A stretch of DNA of 64,000 nt, from the NCBI GenBank assembly GCA_017303675.1, contig JAFLBX010000001.1, positions 1,685,970 to 1,749,969 on the forward strand, given 5' to 3'. The stretch comes from Ignavibacteria bacterium (GTDB lineage: Bacteria > Bacteroidota > Ignavibacteria > Tepidaquicellales > OLB5). The notes beneath the pieces were generated by a model that worked only from the letters and a program-made list of their open reading frames with translations, did not search any database and was not told the DNA's origin. A program made the translations under genes and the position numbers. Shown here in pieces: positions 1-7,707 of the stretch (positions within the stretch are counted from its first letter, which is position 1; every line of letters begins with the position of its first letter).

Positions 1-618
1 TATATTCATCACTTCGGCGACGTTTGGTTTTGGCCTGCGTTTATCAATTAAAATAAGCTCAGCGCCAAGGTTTTTGGCGTAGGCGCGTGCGCGTTTAGAG
101 CCTCCAACATCAGGAGCAGCAACCGCAAGGTTGCGAAGCTTTAATCTTTTGAAATATTTGAGAAGCAGAACTGAGCAGTATAAATGGTCAACCGGAATAT
201 CAAAAAATCCCTGTAATTGAGGTGCGTGCAGGTCCATGGTAATAATACGGTCAACTCCAGCCTTTGTCAGCAGGTTTGCTATCAGTTTGGCTGTAATTGA
301 TACACGCGGCATATCTTTTCTATCCTGTCTTGCGTATCCAAAATAAGGGATTACCGCTGTAATTCTTTTCGCAGATGCTCTAACTGCAGCATCTATCATG
401 ATAAGCAGTTCCATCAGGTTATCTGAAGGCGGGTTGGTTGACTGAACAATATATACATCCTTACCGCGGATATTATCGTTATATTTTACCCAGATCTCAC
501 CATCTGAAAAATTAACAATACGGCATTTGCCAAGAGGCAGGTCTAAATAATCACATATATGTTTTACAAGGTAGTTAGAGTTTCTTCCTGAAAAAATCTG
601 TATCTCAGATCTTGCCAT
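1..618 (-). CDS. prs: Ribose-phosphate pyrophosphokinase, 5' part (runs off left edge)
   Basis: PRPP synthetase makes 5-phosphoribosyl-1-pyrophosphate from ribose 5-phosphate and ATP for purine, pyrimidine, His, Trp and NAD synthesis. The reverse strand reads from ATG at 618 through 206 open codons to the window edge, so the C-terminal third is missing here. The N-terminus M-A-R-S-E-I-Q-I-F-S-G-R-N-S-N is typical, followed by F-S-D-G-E-I-W-V, the Y-F-G-Y-A-R-Q-D-R-K motif and T-M-D-L-H-A-P-Q-L-Q-G-F-F-D-I-P-V-D-H-L, all hallmark Prs blocks. The D-H-A-D-K-G-R PRPP loop would lie outside the window. A Bacteroidota-type promoter sits about 40 bases upstream (656-686). Confidence 0.95.
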   Translation of the reverse strand, partial: MARSEIQIFSGRNSNYLVKHICDYLDLPLGKCRIVNFSDGEIWVKYNDNIRGKDVYIVQSTNPPSDNLMELLIMIDAAVRASAKRITAVIPYFGYARQDRKDMPRVSITAKLIANLLTKAGVDRIITMDLHAPQLQGFFDIPVDHLYCSVLLLKYFKRLKLRNLAVAAPDVGGSKRARAYAKNLGAELILIDKRRPKPNVAEVMNI

Positions 619-655
619 TAGGTATTTGTGTTTTCGGATTGTTTTGTGGAATACA

Positions 656-686
656 CAAATTTATTAATTAATATCCGTATAATCAA
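656..686 (-). promoter_or_regulatory. Bacteroidota-type promoter for prs
   Basis: On the minus strand TTG (684-686), 20 bases, then TAAATTTG (656-663). This fits the TTG-N19/20-TAnnTTTG consensus of the Bacteroidota primary sigma factor. It would place the transcription start near 650 and leave a leader of about 30 bases before the prs ATG. The pattern is read from sequence; promoter activity is inference. Confidence 0.55.
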
Positions 687-767
687 TTAGAAAGGAATGC
701 ACAAAAACTGTTTTTTGAAGCTAAATCTGTGGAAATAAAGTTAATTACTTTTGCAGGGAGATGAGAA

Positions 768-1718
768 TTAATTCAGGCAGATCTCTTTTGAACTTATGTA
801 ATATGATGGCTTAGTGTTGAATTTTATAGTTTGGGCATTTTCGGGCATTAATTTTTTATCTAAATAAATAAAATTATTGGAAATTTTGCCGGATTCAACG
901 GTAATTTCATTTATAGAAAGCTTTCCAAAATTTTCACCTAATATTGAACCACCGGCATTTACAAACCTGATATTGTTCCTTGAATATACACTGTTTACAT
1001 GCTGGTGGCCGTGTAAAACCAATTCAATTCCCATTTGCGAAAATTTCCTTATAATTTTTTTCTTTCCGCGAAGCTTCATGGTTTGTTTTTCTATTGCAAG
1101 CCACATTGCTGCAGATGATGGTGAACTATCGGCAAGATCTTTATTAAAGTGGTGGTGGGTTACAGCAATTAATTTTTTATTGCTGAAATTTTTCTGCTCC
1201 AGCTTTTTCAGCACAAAATCCATTTTGTGCTTTGATATTTTTCCGTTTGAAGCAAATGGATTTTTCACAACTGAATACCCGGAAATTGAATTGAATCCGG
1301 TGATAACTATTTCATCAAGCTCTTTAATAAACGGAAATGGATTTCCTTCTGGATTTATGTTCTTTTCAAATGATTCCCTGAAGTAGTATACAAATTCATT
1401 TACCTTGCTGTGGAAATTTGTCTTCCTGCATTTACCCGGAAAATTAATTATATCTTCCGCAAGATGAACGCCGCCGAAAATATCGTGGTTACCAATTACA
1501 ACAGTTAATTTATCTTTTTCAAGTAATCCCGCTTTTTTAAGGATATTTCTTGCAATTTCAAAAGAACCAGGATCTGCATTTTCAGTAATATCACCTGAAA
1601 TTATCACATGATCAAAGCTGTTACTATTAATGTAATCAATTAATAGCAGGGTATTGGAGTAATTTTGCTTATTATAGTTTACATCGAGGTGAAGATCTGA
1701 AATATGTGCGATTTTCAT
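768..1718 (-). CDS. Calcineurin-like metallophosphoesterase
   Basis: A 316-residue cytoplasmic metallophosphoesterase of the Icc/CpdA-like class, probably hydrolysing a phosphodiester; the substrate cannot be told from sequence. All family motifs are present in order: D8-L-H10, G42-D43, G76-N77-H78-D79, a T-H-H-H block ending at 190, and H236-G-H238-Q-H240, together forming the two-metal site. There is no signal peptide. It is a single gene with a short gap to prs downstream and divergent from the HisN-like gene. A TAACTTTG -7-like element lies about 30 bases upstream at 1747-1754, without a clear -33 TTG. Length suits the family. The function beyond phosphoesterase is open. Confidence 0.85.
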   Translation of the reverse strand: MKIAHISDLHLDVNYNKQNYSNTLLLIDYINSNSFDHVIISGDITENADPGSFEIARNILKKAGLLEKDKLTVVIGNHDIFGGVHLAEDIINFPGKCRKTNFHSKVNEFVYYFRESFEKNINPEGNPFPFIKELDEIVITGFNSISGYSVVKNPFASNGKISKHKMDFVLKKLEQKNFSNKKLIAVTHHHFNKDLADSSPSSAAMWLAIEKQTMKLRGKKKIIRKFSQMGIELVLHGHQHVNSVYSRNNIRFVNAGGSILGENFGKLSINEITVESGKISNNFIYLDKKLMPENAQTIKFNTKPSYYISSKEICLN

Positions 1719-1746
1719 TGATGTTTTTTAAGTATGCTTTTTAATT

Positions 1747-1754
1747 CAAAGTTA
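1747..1754 (-). promoter_or_regulatory. -7-like element upstream of the metallophosphoesterase gene
   Basis: The minus strand reads TAACTTTG, an exact match to TAnnTTTG, 29 bases before the ATG. No TTG is found at the expected -33 distance, so this is weaker than the prs and atp promoters. Confidence 0.25.
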
Positions 1755-1887
1755 TGCTATTTTTGTTAGGTAATTGTTAGGCTGATGTATGCTAACTATT
1801 AATATTTACAATGTGATTTTAAACTTAATTAAGATTGAATTCAGATTTAACGTCGATTTAATAATAATGGGTTATTTTTAATAATAT

Positions 1888-2697
1888 ATGGGACTGAAAA
1901 ATAAACAATTAGAACGATTAACAGAATTTGCTGAAAAGACAATTAAAAAAGCAAATTTGATAACTCTTAAGTTTTATTCAAAAAAAATTAAGTACAGGGT
2001 GAAAGAAAATCTGACACCTGTTACTGCAGCGGATATAAAGGCAGAAAATTTTATTCTCAGCAGAATTAAGGAAAAATTCCCTGAGCACAGCATACACGCA
2101 GAAGAGCACGGCAGCTCTGATAAGAGCTCGGATTTTAAATGGATAATTGATCCGATAGATGGCACCAAAAACTTTATGCGGAAATATCCTTTCTGGGGAA
2201 CATTGCTTTCACTGGAATTCCAGGGTGAAGTTGTGCTTGGTGTAATATCAATGCCTGTATTGAAGGAATTCTATATTGCCGCCAAAGGGAAAGGCTGTTA
2301 TATGAACGGTAAAAAGATGAAAGTAAGCAAGGTAAAGAAATTAAGTGATTCATACATGCTGCATGGGGGATTGAATTATATATTCAGTGAACCATACAGG
2401 CAGAATTTTGTAAACCTTGTGCACAATGTTTATTATGACCGCGGGTTTGGTGACTGCCACGGGCATACTTACATCATAAACGGAAAAGCTGAAGTAATGG
2501 TTGATCCGCATGTTGCGCCTTATGATGTTGCTCCGGTAAAAATTTGTGTTGAAGAAGCAGGGGGCAGGTTTACTGATATTAACGGCGACAATACTATATA
2601 TTCAGGCAGCGCAGTTGTGACTAATGGAAGAGTGCATGATGCCGTACTTGAGCTGCTTAATGAGAACCTTGAGAGCAGGGAAATCACCAAGGATTAA
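1888..2697 (+). CDS. hisN: Inositol monophosphatase family phosphatase, HisN-like
   Basis: A 269-residue Mg-dependent sugar-phosphatase of the inositol monophosphatase fold. The metal-binding motifs are E72-E73, D88-P-I-D91-G-T, and the distal Asp at 213 within V-A-P-Y-D-V-A-P-V. The D-P-I-D-G-T-K-N-F-M-R-K-Y-P-F-W-G-T-L block and the F-G-D-C-H-G-H stretch resemble the histidinol-phosphate phosphatases (HisN) of actinobacteria and plants more than SuhB. The assignment to histidine synthesis is inference; no other his gene is nearby. ATG start with no Shine-Dalgarno. A terminator follows at 2736-2772, so this gene is probably transcribed alone. Confidence 0.8.
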   Translation: MGLKNKQLERLTEFAEKTIKKANLITLKFYSKKIKYRVKENLTPVTAADIKAENFILSRIKEKFPEHSIHAEEHGSSDKSSDFKWIIDPIDGTKNFMRKYPFWGTLLSLEFQGEVVLGVISMPVLKEFYIAAKGKGCYMNGKKMKVSKVKKLSDSYMLHGGLNYIFSEPYRQNFVNLVHNVYYDRGFGDCHGHTYIINGKAEVMVDPHVAPYDVAPVKICVEEAGGRFTDINGDNTIYSGSAVVTNGRVHDAVLELLNENLESREITKD

Positions 2698-2735
2698 AAG
2701 AATACATATACTGTTAATATTGATAGAACTTTGAG

Positions 2736-2772
2736 AAAGCCTCTTTGATTGTAATATCAGGGGGGCTTTTTT
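2736..2772 (+). terminator. Rho-independent terminator after the HisN-like gene
   Basis: AAAGCCTC (2736-2743) pairs with GGGGCTTT (2762-2769) with one wobble, followed by a run of T to 2772. The loop is long at 18 bases, which lowers confidence somewhat. Confidence 0.55.
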
Positions 2773-2825
2773 GTTGGTTTTTATATGAACAGAAATAGAT
2801 AAATTGCGGATTAACAGGTAAATTA

Positions 2826-3584
2826 ATGATATATACTCTTTTATACTCGCTGATTGCAGGAATTATTACGGGTTTTATTGTATCAGTGCCTCCGTTGGGT
2901 CCTATAGCCTTTGCGCTTATATCAAAAGGATTTAAAGGTGAAGTAAAAGACGGAATGGCTATTGCCGCAGGTTCTGCTTTTATGGATATGGTATATGCAA
3001 TAATTGCTTTCGGAGGGATATCCCTGTTTATTTCTTTTTTACCTGTAAGCTTTGAGCAGGCTATAAACGGTAATATTAATACTATCCAGATCATTTTAAC
3101 TTATGCAGGATGTGCAGTTGTAATTGTTTACGGAATTAAAATTATGCGCACAAAGCTGGATCTTGAAAAATTTGAAGCCAAAGAATCTGAACATTTAAGC
3201 AAAGCAAAAGGCAGGGCAAAAGAATTTGCGGCAAAATCACATGTGCCCCAGGGAGAATCAAATTTCTTCGGACAATTTTTAATGGGGGTGATGCTTTGCA
3301 TTTCATCAATCACACTTCCGGCATCCTGGGTAATTTTGGTTGGCTATGTAAAAAGCTTTGGAGTTCTTGATAGTTCCGTTCTGGGCGGCTTTCTTTTTGC
3401 TGTCGGCGCATTTTCAGGAACTGTTCTGTGGTTCTGGCTTTTGTTAAAACTTATTACAGGCAATAAGCACAGGATAAATAAAAATACGATCAGTAAGCTG
3501 AATTTTTATGCTGGTATAGTTTTAATTGTTTTAGGAATTTTTTTATTCAGCAAAGCTACAGGTACAATATTCGATATTTTCTAG
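2826..3584 (+). CDS. LysE-family membrane exporter
   Basis: A 252-residue inner-membrane protein with about six hydrophobic segments (roughly 5-27, 40-75, 86-107, 152-174, 183-212, 228-248) and a charged cytoplasmic loop near 108-145. The N-terminal pattern G-x-x-T-G-F-I-V-S-V-P-P-L-G-P-I-A followed by a G-(x)n-G-S-A-F-M-D-M-V-Y block is that of the LysE/RhtB amino-acid exporter superfamily. The substrate is not predictable. ATG start. It is the last gene before the dcw promoter; about 220 bases separate it from mraZ. I see no terminator with a T run between them, so some read-through into dcw is possible. Confidence 0.75.
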   Translation: MIYTLLYSLIAGIITGFIVSVPPLGPIAFALISKGFKGEVKDGMAIAAGSAFMDMVYAIIAFGGISLFISFLPVSFEQAINGNINTIQIILTYAGCAVVIVYGIKIMRTKLDLEKFEAKESEHLSKAKGRAKEFAAKSHVPQGESNFFGQFLMGVMLCISSITLPASWVILVGYVKSFGVLDSSVLGGFLFAVGAFSGTVLWFWLLLKLITGNKHRINKNTISKLNFYAGIVLIVLGIFLFSKATGTIFDIF

Positions 3585-3678
3585 TATATAATAGTAACAC
3601 GAGCCAAATTAGAAATTATTACCCGAATAACCCTTAAAATTAAATTTACAAATTATTGAAAAAATAGCGAAAAAACCC

Positions 3679-3708
3679 TTGACATATGGTTTTTTTTTCG
3701 TATTTTTG
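3679..3708 (+). promoter_or_regulatory. Promoter of the dcw cluster (mraZ)
   Basis: TTGACA begins at 3679, then TATTTTTG at 3701-3708. TTG to TA spacing is 19 bases and the second box is an exact TAnnTTTG, so it fits the Bacteroidota consensus. The start of transcription would fall near 3712-3716, inside the first MraZ repeat, giving a leader of about 90 bases before the TTG start of mraZ. Confidence 0.7.
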
Positions 3709-3710
3709 TA

Positions 3711-3745
3711 GTGGAGGAAAATGGAGGAAAGTGGAGGAATTGGGA
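3711..3745 (+). promoter_or_regulatory. MraZ operator: three 10-bp direct repeats
   Basis: GTGGAGGAAA (3711-3720), ATGGAGGAAA (3721-3730) and GTGGAGGAAT (3731-3740) follow one another with an exact 10-base period, then a degenerate TGGGA at 3741-3745. MraZ is known to bind upstream of its own gene to direct repeats of TGGGN spaced by five bases, i.e. the same one-turn period. The position immediately after the -7 box, over the expected transcription start, suggests autorepression of the whole dcw operon. Binding itself is inferred. Confidence 0.75.
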
Positions 3746-3805
3746 TATCGCCTCACTTTCAGCATTAAACCAATCAAAACAACTCAAAAATACAAAAAAA
3801 ATTAA

Positions 3806-4267
3806 TTGTTTCAAGGGCACGCAAATACAACCGTTGATGAAAAAGGCAGATTAATTATTCCTGCCAAGTTCCGCAAGCATATTTTGCCGGATGCCAATGG
3901 TATTTTGAATGCTACTCTTGGCAGAGATAACTGCATATGGTTATTCCCGTCAAATGAATGGATGAAGGTTCTCGAAACCGTACGATCAACCAATCCATAT
4001 ACAGATGATGAAGTACTTATGAGAAGGCAGATGTTCTATTACGCAGATGAATTGACTATTGATTCACAGCACAGAATTTTGATACCGCAGGAAATGAAGG
4101 AAATTACCGGTATCAAAAAAGATGTGCTGCTGATCGGCCAATTAGAACGTATTGAACTTTGGAATCCCGATAATTACAGCAAATACCTGAAGGGAAGCCC
4201 TGATTCATACGAAGGCGTTATGCAGAAAGTTATGACTAAGCTTTATTCAAACAGGAATTCCGAATAG
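3806..4267 (+). CDS. mraZ: Transcriptional regulator MraZ
   Basis: A 153-residue DNA-binding protein of the AbrB-like double-repeat MraZ family, first gene of the dcw cluster and regulator of it. The two repeats carry the signature D-E-K-G-R-L-I-I-P-A-K-F-R (about 11-23) and D-S-Q-H-R-I-L-I-P (about 85-93); the second has H where many homologues have G. The start is TTG: the family's conserved N-terminus M-F-x-G begins exactly there and no ATG lies in frame before residue 52. There is no Shine-Dalgarno, only an A-rich leader. It is the likely ligand of the repeats at 3711-3740. A gap of 16 bases separates it from rsmH. Confidence 0.95.
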   Translation: MFQGHANTTVDEKGRLIIPAKFRKHILPDANGILNATLGRDNCIWLFPSNEWMKVLETVRSTNPYTDDEVLMRRQMFYYADELTIDSQHRILIPQEMKEITGIKKDVLLIGQLERIELWNPDNYSKYLKGSPDSYEGVMQKVMTKLYSNRNSE

Positions 4268-4283
4268 AAACAGCGGGCAGAAA

Positions 4284-5213
4284 TTGAATGAAGAATTCTA
4301 TCATGAGCCGGTACTTTTAAATGAAACAATTATGTATCTGCTGGGTAATACCGGCGGAAACAAAGATGTAAACAGGGTTTATGTTGACTGCACACTTGGA
4401 GGCGGCGGTTACACCAAAAAAATATTAGAAGCTACATCAGAAGAAACAAAGGTTTTAGCTGTAGATAGAGATGTTTATGCTATTGAGCACACTAAAAATG
4501 TTCTTTCAGAATACGGCAGCCGTGTAATTTATTCCCAAAACAACTTTGGCGATATTAAAAAGATAGTTGCAGAAGCCGGATTGGAAAAAATAGACGGTAT
4601 TGTTATGGACCTGGGGCTTTCATCTTACCAGCTGAATTATGAAGACGGTTTCAGTTACCAGAAAGATACAAAGCTGGATATGAGGGCAGACAAAGACCAG
4701 CAGCTTACAGCCGCTGATGTTCTGAACACATATACTGCAGCAGAGCTGGCAGAAATACTGTATAAATACGGTGAAATGCGTTATAACAGGCAAATAGCGG
4801 CAGAAATAGCAGAAAAGAGAAGTGAAAGTAAGTTTGAAACAACTTTCCAGCTTGTTGAACTTTTGAGGCAAAAGGTGCCGCAGAGATTTTTGAACAGTGA
4901 TCTTTCCAGGATGTTCCAGGCAATAAGGATAGAAGTTAATAATGAGCTGGAAAATCTTGAGCGAGTTTTAAATGATTCAGTTGAACTGTTAAATAACGGA
5001 TCCAGAATTGTAGCTGTATCTTATCACTCACTTGAAGACAGGATTGTTAAAAACGCTTTTCGCGGCAATGAAATGCTGAATGTTCTGACCAAAAAACCTG
5101 TTGAAGCCTCAGAAGAAGAAATTGCTTCTAATATCAGGTCAAGAAGCGCCAAGCTAAGAGCTGCAGAAAAAAGTTCAGGATTTAAGAAAAGCAAAAATAA
5201 ATACAGGTTGTAA
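4284..5213 (+). CDS. rsmH: 16S rRNA (cytosine1402-N4)-methyltransferase RsmH
   Basis: RsmH (MraW) methylates N4 of C1402 of 16S rRNA using S-adenosylmethionine. The 309-residue product has the SAM-binding block V-D-C-T-L-G-G-G-G-Y-T (34-44), V-M-D-L-G-L-S-S-Y-Q, R-M-F-Q-A-I-R-I-E-V-N-N-E-L and V-S-Y-H-S-L-E-D-R-I-V-K, which are diagnostic. The start codon is TTG (reads M-N-E-E-F-Y-H-E-P-V-L-L); the H-x-P-V-L-L block normally sits this close to the N-terminus. It follows mraZ as in most dcw clusters and precedes ftsL by 27 bases. Confidence 0.95.
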   Translation: MNEEFYHEPVLLNETIMYLLGNTGGNKDVNRVYVDCTLGGGGYTKKILEATSEETKVLAVDRDVYAIEHTKNVLSEYGSRVIYSQNNFGDIKKIVAEAGLEKIDGIVMDLGLSSYQLNYEDGFSYQKDTKLDMRADKDQQLTAADVLNTYTAAELAEILYKYGEMRYNRQIAAEIAEKRSESKFETTFQLVELLRQKVPQRFLNSDLSRMFQAIRIEVNNELENLERVLNDSVELLNNGSRIVAVSYHSLEDRIVKNAFRGNEMLNVLTKKPVEASEEEIASNIRSRSAKLRAAEKSSGFKKSKNKYRL

Positions 5214-5240
5214 AATTTCAGAGCGAATAAAAACTATGAA

Positions 5241-5555
5241 ATGAGAAATCCGAAACAAAGAAAAATATCGCTATTTAACCTTATGATAATGCTGTTCATA
5301 ACAGCCGGAATAATTGTCTTCTTTGTAAACAACATTATAGCAGTAAATTCAGTAGTAGTAGATAATAATAATTTAAGGACTGAAATAAACAAAACCGTTA
5401 CTTCCAACAACAATCTTCAGACAGAAATAGAACGGCTAACTAATTTTGATAATATAAAAAGCACTGCAGTAGATAAGCTTGGCCTGCAATATTCAAACAT
5501 TAAACCTAAAAAGATCACAATAGAGAGGTCTCAACTGGAAGATATTACACAGTAG
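5241..5555 (+). CDS. ftsL: FtsL-like cell division protein
   Basis: A 104-residue bitopic protein: a short basic cytoplasmic N-terminus (K-Q-R-K), one transmembrane helix at about 11-36, and a periplasmic coiled coil rich in N, L, E and T at about 43-70. Size, topology and position between rsmH and ftsI identify it as FtsL, which recruits FtsI/FtsW to the division site together with FtsB and FtsQ. Sequence conservation in this family is low, so the name rests mainly on position and architecture. ATG start. Confidence 0.8.
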   Translation: MRNPKQRKISLFNLMIMLFITAGIIVFFVNNIIAVNSVVVDNNNLRTEINKTVTSNNNLQTEIERLTNFDNIKSTAVDKLGLQYSNIKPKKITIERSQLEDITQ

Positions 5556-5604
5556 GCAAATAAATAAAATATAAGAAAAGTGCCGGTAAATAGCCGGAAT
5601 TGTT

Positions 5605-7707
5605 ATGCGGGAAAGAACAAACACAAATATTAAGGCAAACACAGACAGAAGAATAACGATCTTTATGGGTGTGTTTGCCTTATTATTTTTGATAATCCTG
5701 TATAAGCTTTTTAATATCCAGGTGCTTGATGCTTCACGTTACCAGCTTGCGGCAAAAAAACAGTATGAAAGCAAGATCTCGCTTAAATCTTCACGGGGAA
5801 TTATTTTTGACCGCAAAATGAATGCTCTCGTCTCAAATATTATTATGTATTCATTTGCCGCTGATCCTAACATGGTTGATAATAAGGATTCAGTTGCGGC
5901 AGTATTTGCCGGAATATTTAAAAAGGATAAGAACTATTACCTCGATAAGCTGAATACAAAAAATACTTCCTTTGTATGGCTTGAAAGAAGAATTGACCCG
6001 GGATACGAAGCGCAGGTTAAAGATATAAATTTTTCAGGTGTCATAAAGCTTAATGAGCCTAACAGGATATTTAATTATGATAAGCTGACTTCACAGCTGG
6101 TAGGCTATACAAATATAGATAACAACGGTCTGAGCGGTATAGAGCTTGAGCTCAATGAAATGCTCTCCGGAAAAGAAGGTTATGTTGTAATGCAGAAAGA
6201 CGGCCTGGGAAGAAAACGTCCCGCAGTTGAATATCCCCGGCAGGAGCCTGTTGACGGCAATAACGTAATACTAACTATCGATATGAACATTCAGAAGATA
6301 GTGGAAGAAGAGCTTTCAGCAGGTGTTGAGATCAACAATGCCGCAGGCGGTAAAGTTATTGTTATGAATGTCAAGACAGGTGAGCTTCTTGCAATGCATT
6401 CAATAAATCTAGAAGGAGGCAGCCAGGATAAAATAGCAGAAATAACTGATCTGTATGAACCCGGCTCAACTTTCAAAATTATTACCGGCGCAGCTGCGCT
6501 TGAAGAAAGTATACTCAGTAAATATGATGTTATAAACACTTACGGCGGCGAATATATGAACATAAAAGACGCTCATAAATTCGCCAGCTTAACCTTCCAG
6601 CAGGTAATTGAGCAATCAAGCAACGTTGGAACAATACAGGTAGCTAACAGGCTTGGAAAAGAAAAATTTTATAAATATGCCAGGGATTTTGGTTTCGGGA
6701 TCACAACAGGACTTGACCTTCCGGGAGAAATGAAGGGCAGGCTGAAAAAGCCTGTGGAATTTTCACCTGTTACACTGAACTACATGTCAATCGGCTACGA
6801 AGTGCTGGTTACAGCACTGCAGATGGCTAATGCTTATGCATGTGTTGCTAACGGCGGAATGATGATGAAACCTTTTATTATAAAAAAGATCCTGGCTCCG
6901 GACGGTACATTGTTAAAAGAGTATAAGCCTGTTGAAATAAGAAATGTGATCTCGAAGAACACAGCCAAAATGCTTACAGAATTATTTGTCGGCGTTGTTG
7001 AAAGAGGAACTGGCAAGGATGCGTATATTGAAAATATTAAAGTAGCAGGTAAAACCGGTACATCACAGAAAATGGTTGAAGGTAAATATTCTAAAAGTAA
7101 ATACACTTCATCTTTTATCGGCTACTTTCCCGCTGAAAATCCGCAGATAGTAGTTGCGGTAATTATGGACGCTCCGGGTAACGGTGAAATTTACGGCGGA
7201 AAAGTCTCTGCGCCTATCTTCAGAAAAATTTCTGAAAGAATCATCAACTTAACGGGGCTTCATGAATTTTCAGCCCCGGAATATAACGCAGATGTTGTAT
7301 TAACAAGTGATAACAAGGTTGATAAAACCCCGTTAAACCTGGTTAATTTTGATATCAGCGATGCAGTAAAATTCCTGAATGAAAATGAAATGCCTTTCGA
7401 AGTTGAAGGACCTAGAAAGAATGCTATTGTTATATCACAGGAATCAATAACTGACGAAAAAGGGATAAAAAAGATAAAGCTTGTTACTGCAGGGGCAAAT
7501 GATAAATATACAAAAGATAACAGTATTAAGATGCCTGACCTTCACGGAATGAGTGTGAGGAAATGTATAAAGATCATGTCAACATTAGGGGTTGATTATA
7601 AAGTGAACGGTTCAGGCAAAGTTACAGTACAGGTGCCTGAAGCAGGAACGCAGCTTGCGAAGAACCAAACAGTTATTATAAACTGTGATTCACCGGAAAA
7701 ATTCTGA
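5605..7707 (+). CDS. ftsI: Penicillin-binding protein FtsI/PBP2x-type transpeptidase with one PASTA domain
   Basis: Septal peptidoglycan D,D-transpeptidase of 700 residues. A transmembrane helix at about 17-38 is followed by the PBP dimerisation domain (R-G-I-I-F-D-R at 64-70) and the transpeptidase domain with S288-T-F-K291 (active serine), S338-S-N340 and K483-T-G-T486. A C-terminal extension (about 625-695, starting I-K-M-P-D-L-H-G-M) is a PASTA-type domain, which makes it closer to Spo VD/PBP2x than to E. coli FtsI. ATG start. murE begins on the next base after the stop, so the two are probably translationally coupled. It works with FtsW encoded downstream. Confidence 0.95.
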   Translation: MRERTNTNIKANTDRRITIFMGVFALLFLIILYKLFNIQVLDASRYQLAAKKQYESKISLKSSRGIIFDRKMNALVSNIIMYSFAADPNMVDNKDSVAAVFAGIFKKDKNYYLDKLNTKNTSFVWLERRIDPGYEAQVKDINFSGVIKLNEPNRIFNYDKLTSQLVGYTNIDNNGLSGIELELNEMLSGKEGYVVMQKDGLGRKRPAVEYPRQEPVDGNNVILTIDMNIQKIVEEELSAGVEINNAAGGKVIVMNVKTGELLAMHSINLEGGSQDKIAEITDLYEPGSTFKIITGAAALEESILSKYDVINTYGGEYMNIKDAHKFASLTFQQVIEQSSNVGTIQVANRLGKEKFYKYARDFGFGITTGLDLPGEMKGRLKKPVEFSPVTLNYMSIGYEVLVTALQMANAYACVANGGMMMKPFIIKKILAPDGTLLKEYKPVEIRNVISKNTAKMLTELFVGVVERGTGKDAYIENIKVAGKTGTSQKMVEGKYSKSKYTSSFIGYFPAENPQIVVAVIMDAPGNGEIYGGKVSAPIFRKISERIINLTGLHEFSAPEYNADVVLTSDNKVDKTPLNLVNFDISDAVKFLNENEMPFEVEGPRKNAIVISQESITDEKGIKKIKLVTAGANDKYTKDNSIKMPDLHGMSVRKCIKIMSTLGVDYKVNGSGKVTVQVPEAGTQLAKNQTVIINCDSPEKF

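Noticed and set aside
877-1386. 169-residue plus-strand frame opposite the metallophosphoesterase
   Set aside because: Fully antisense to a gene with intact catalytic motifs; Phe/Ser-rich shadow.
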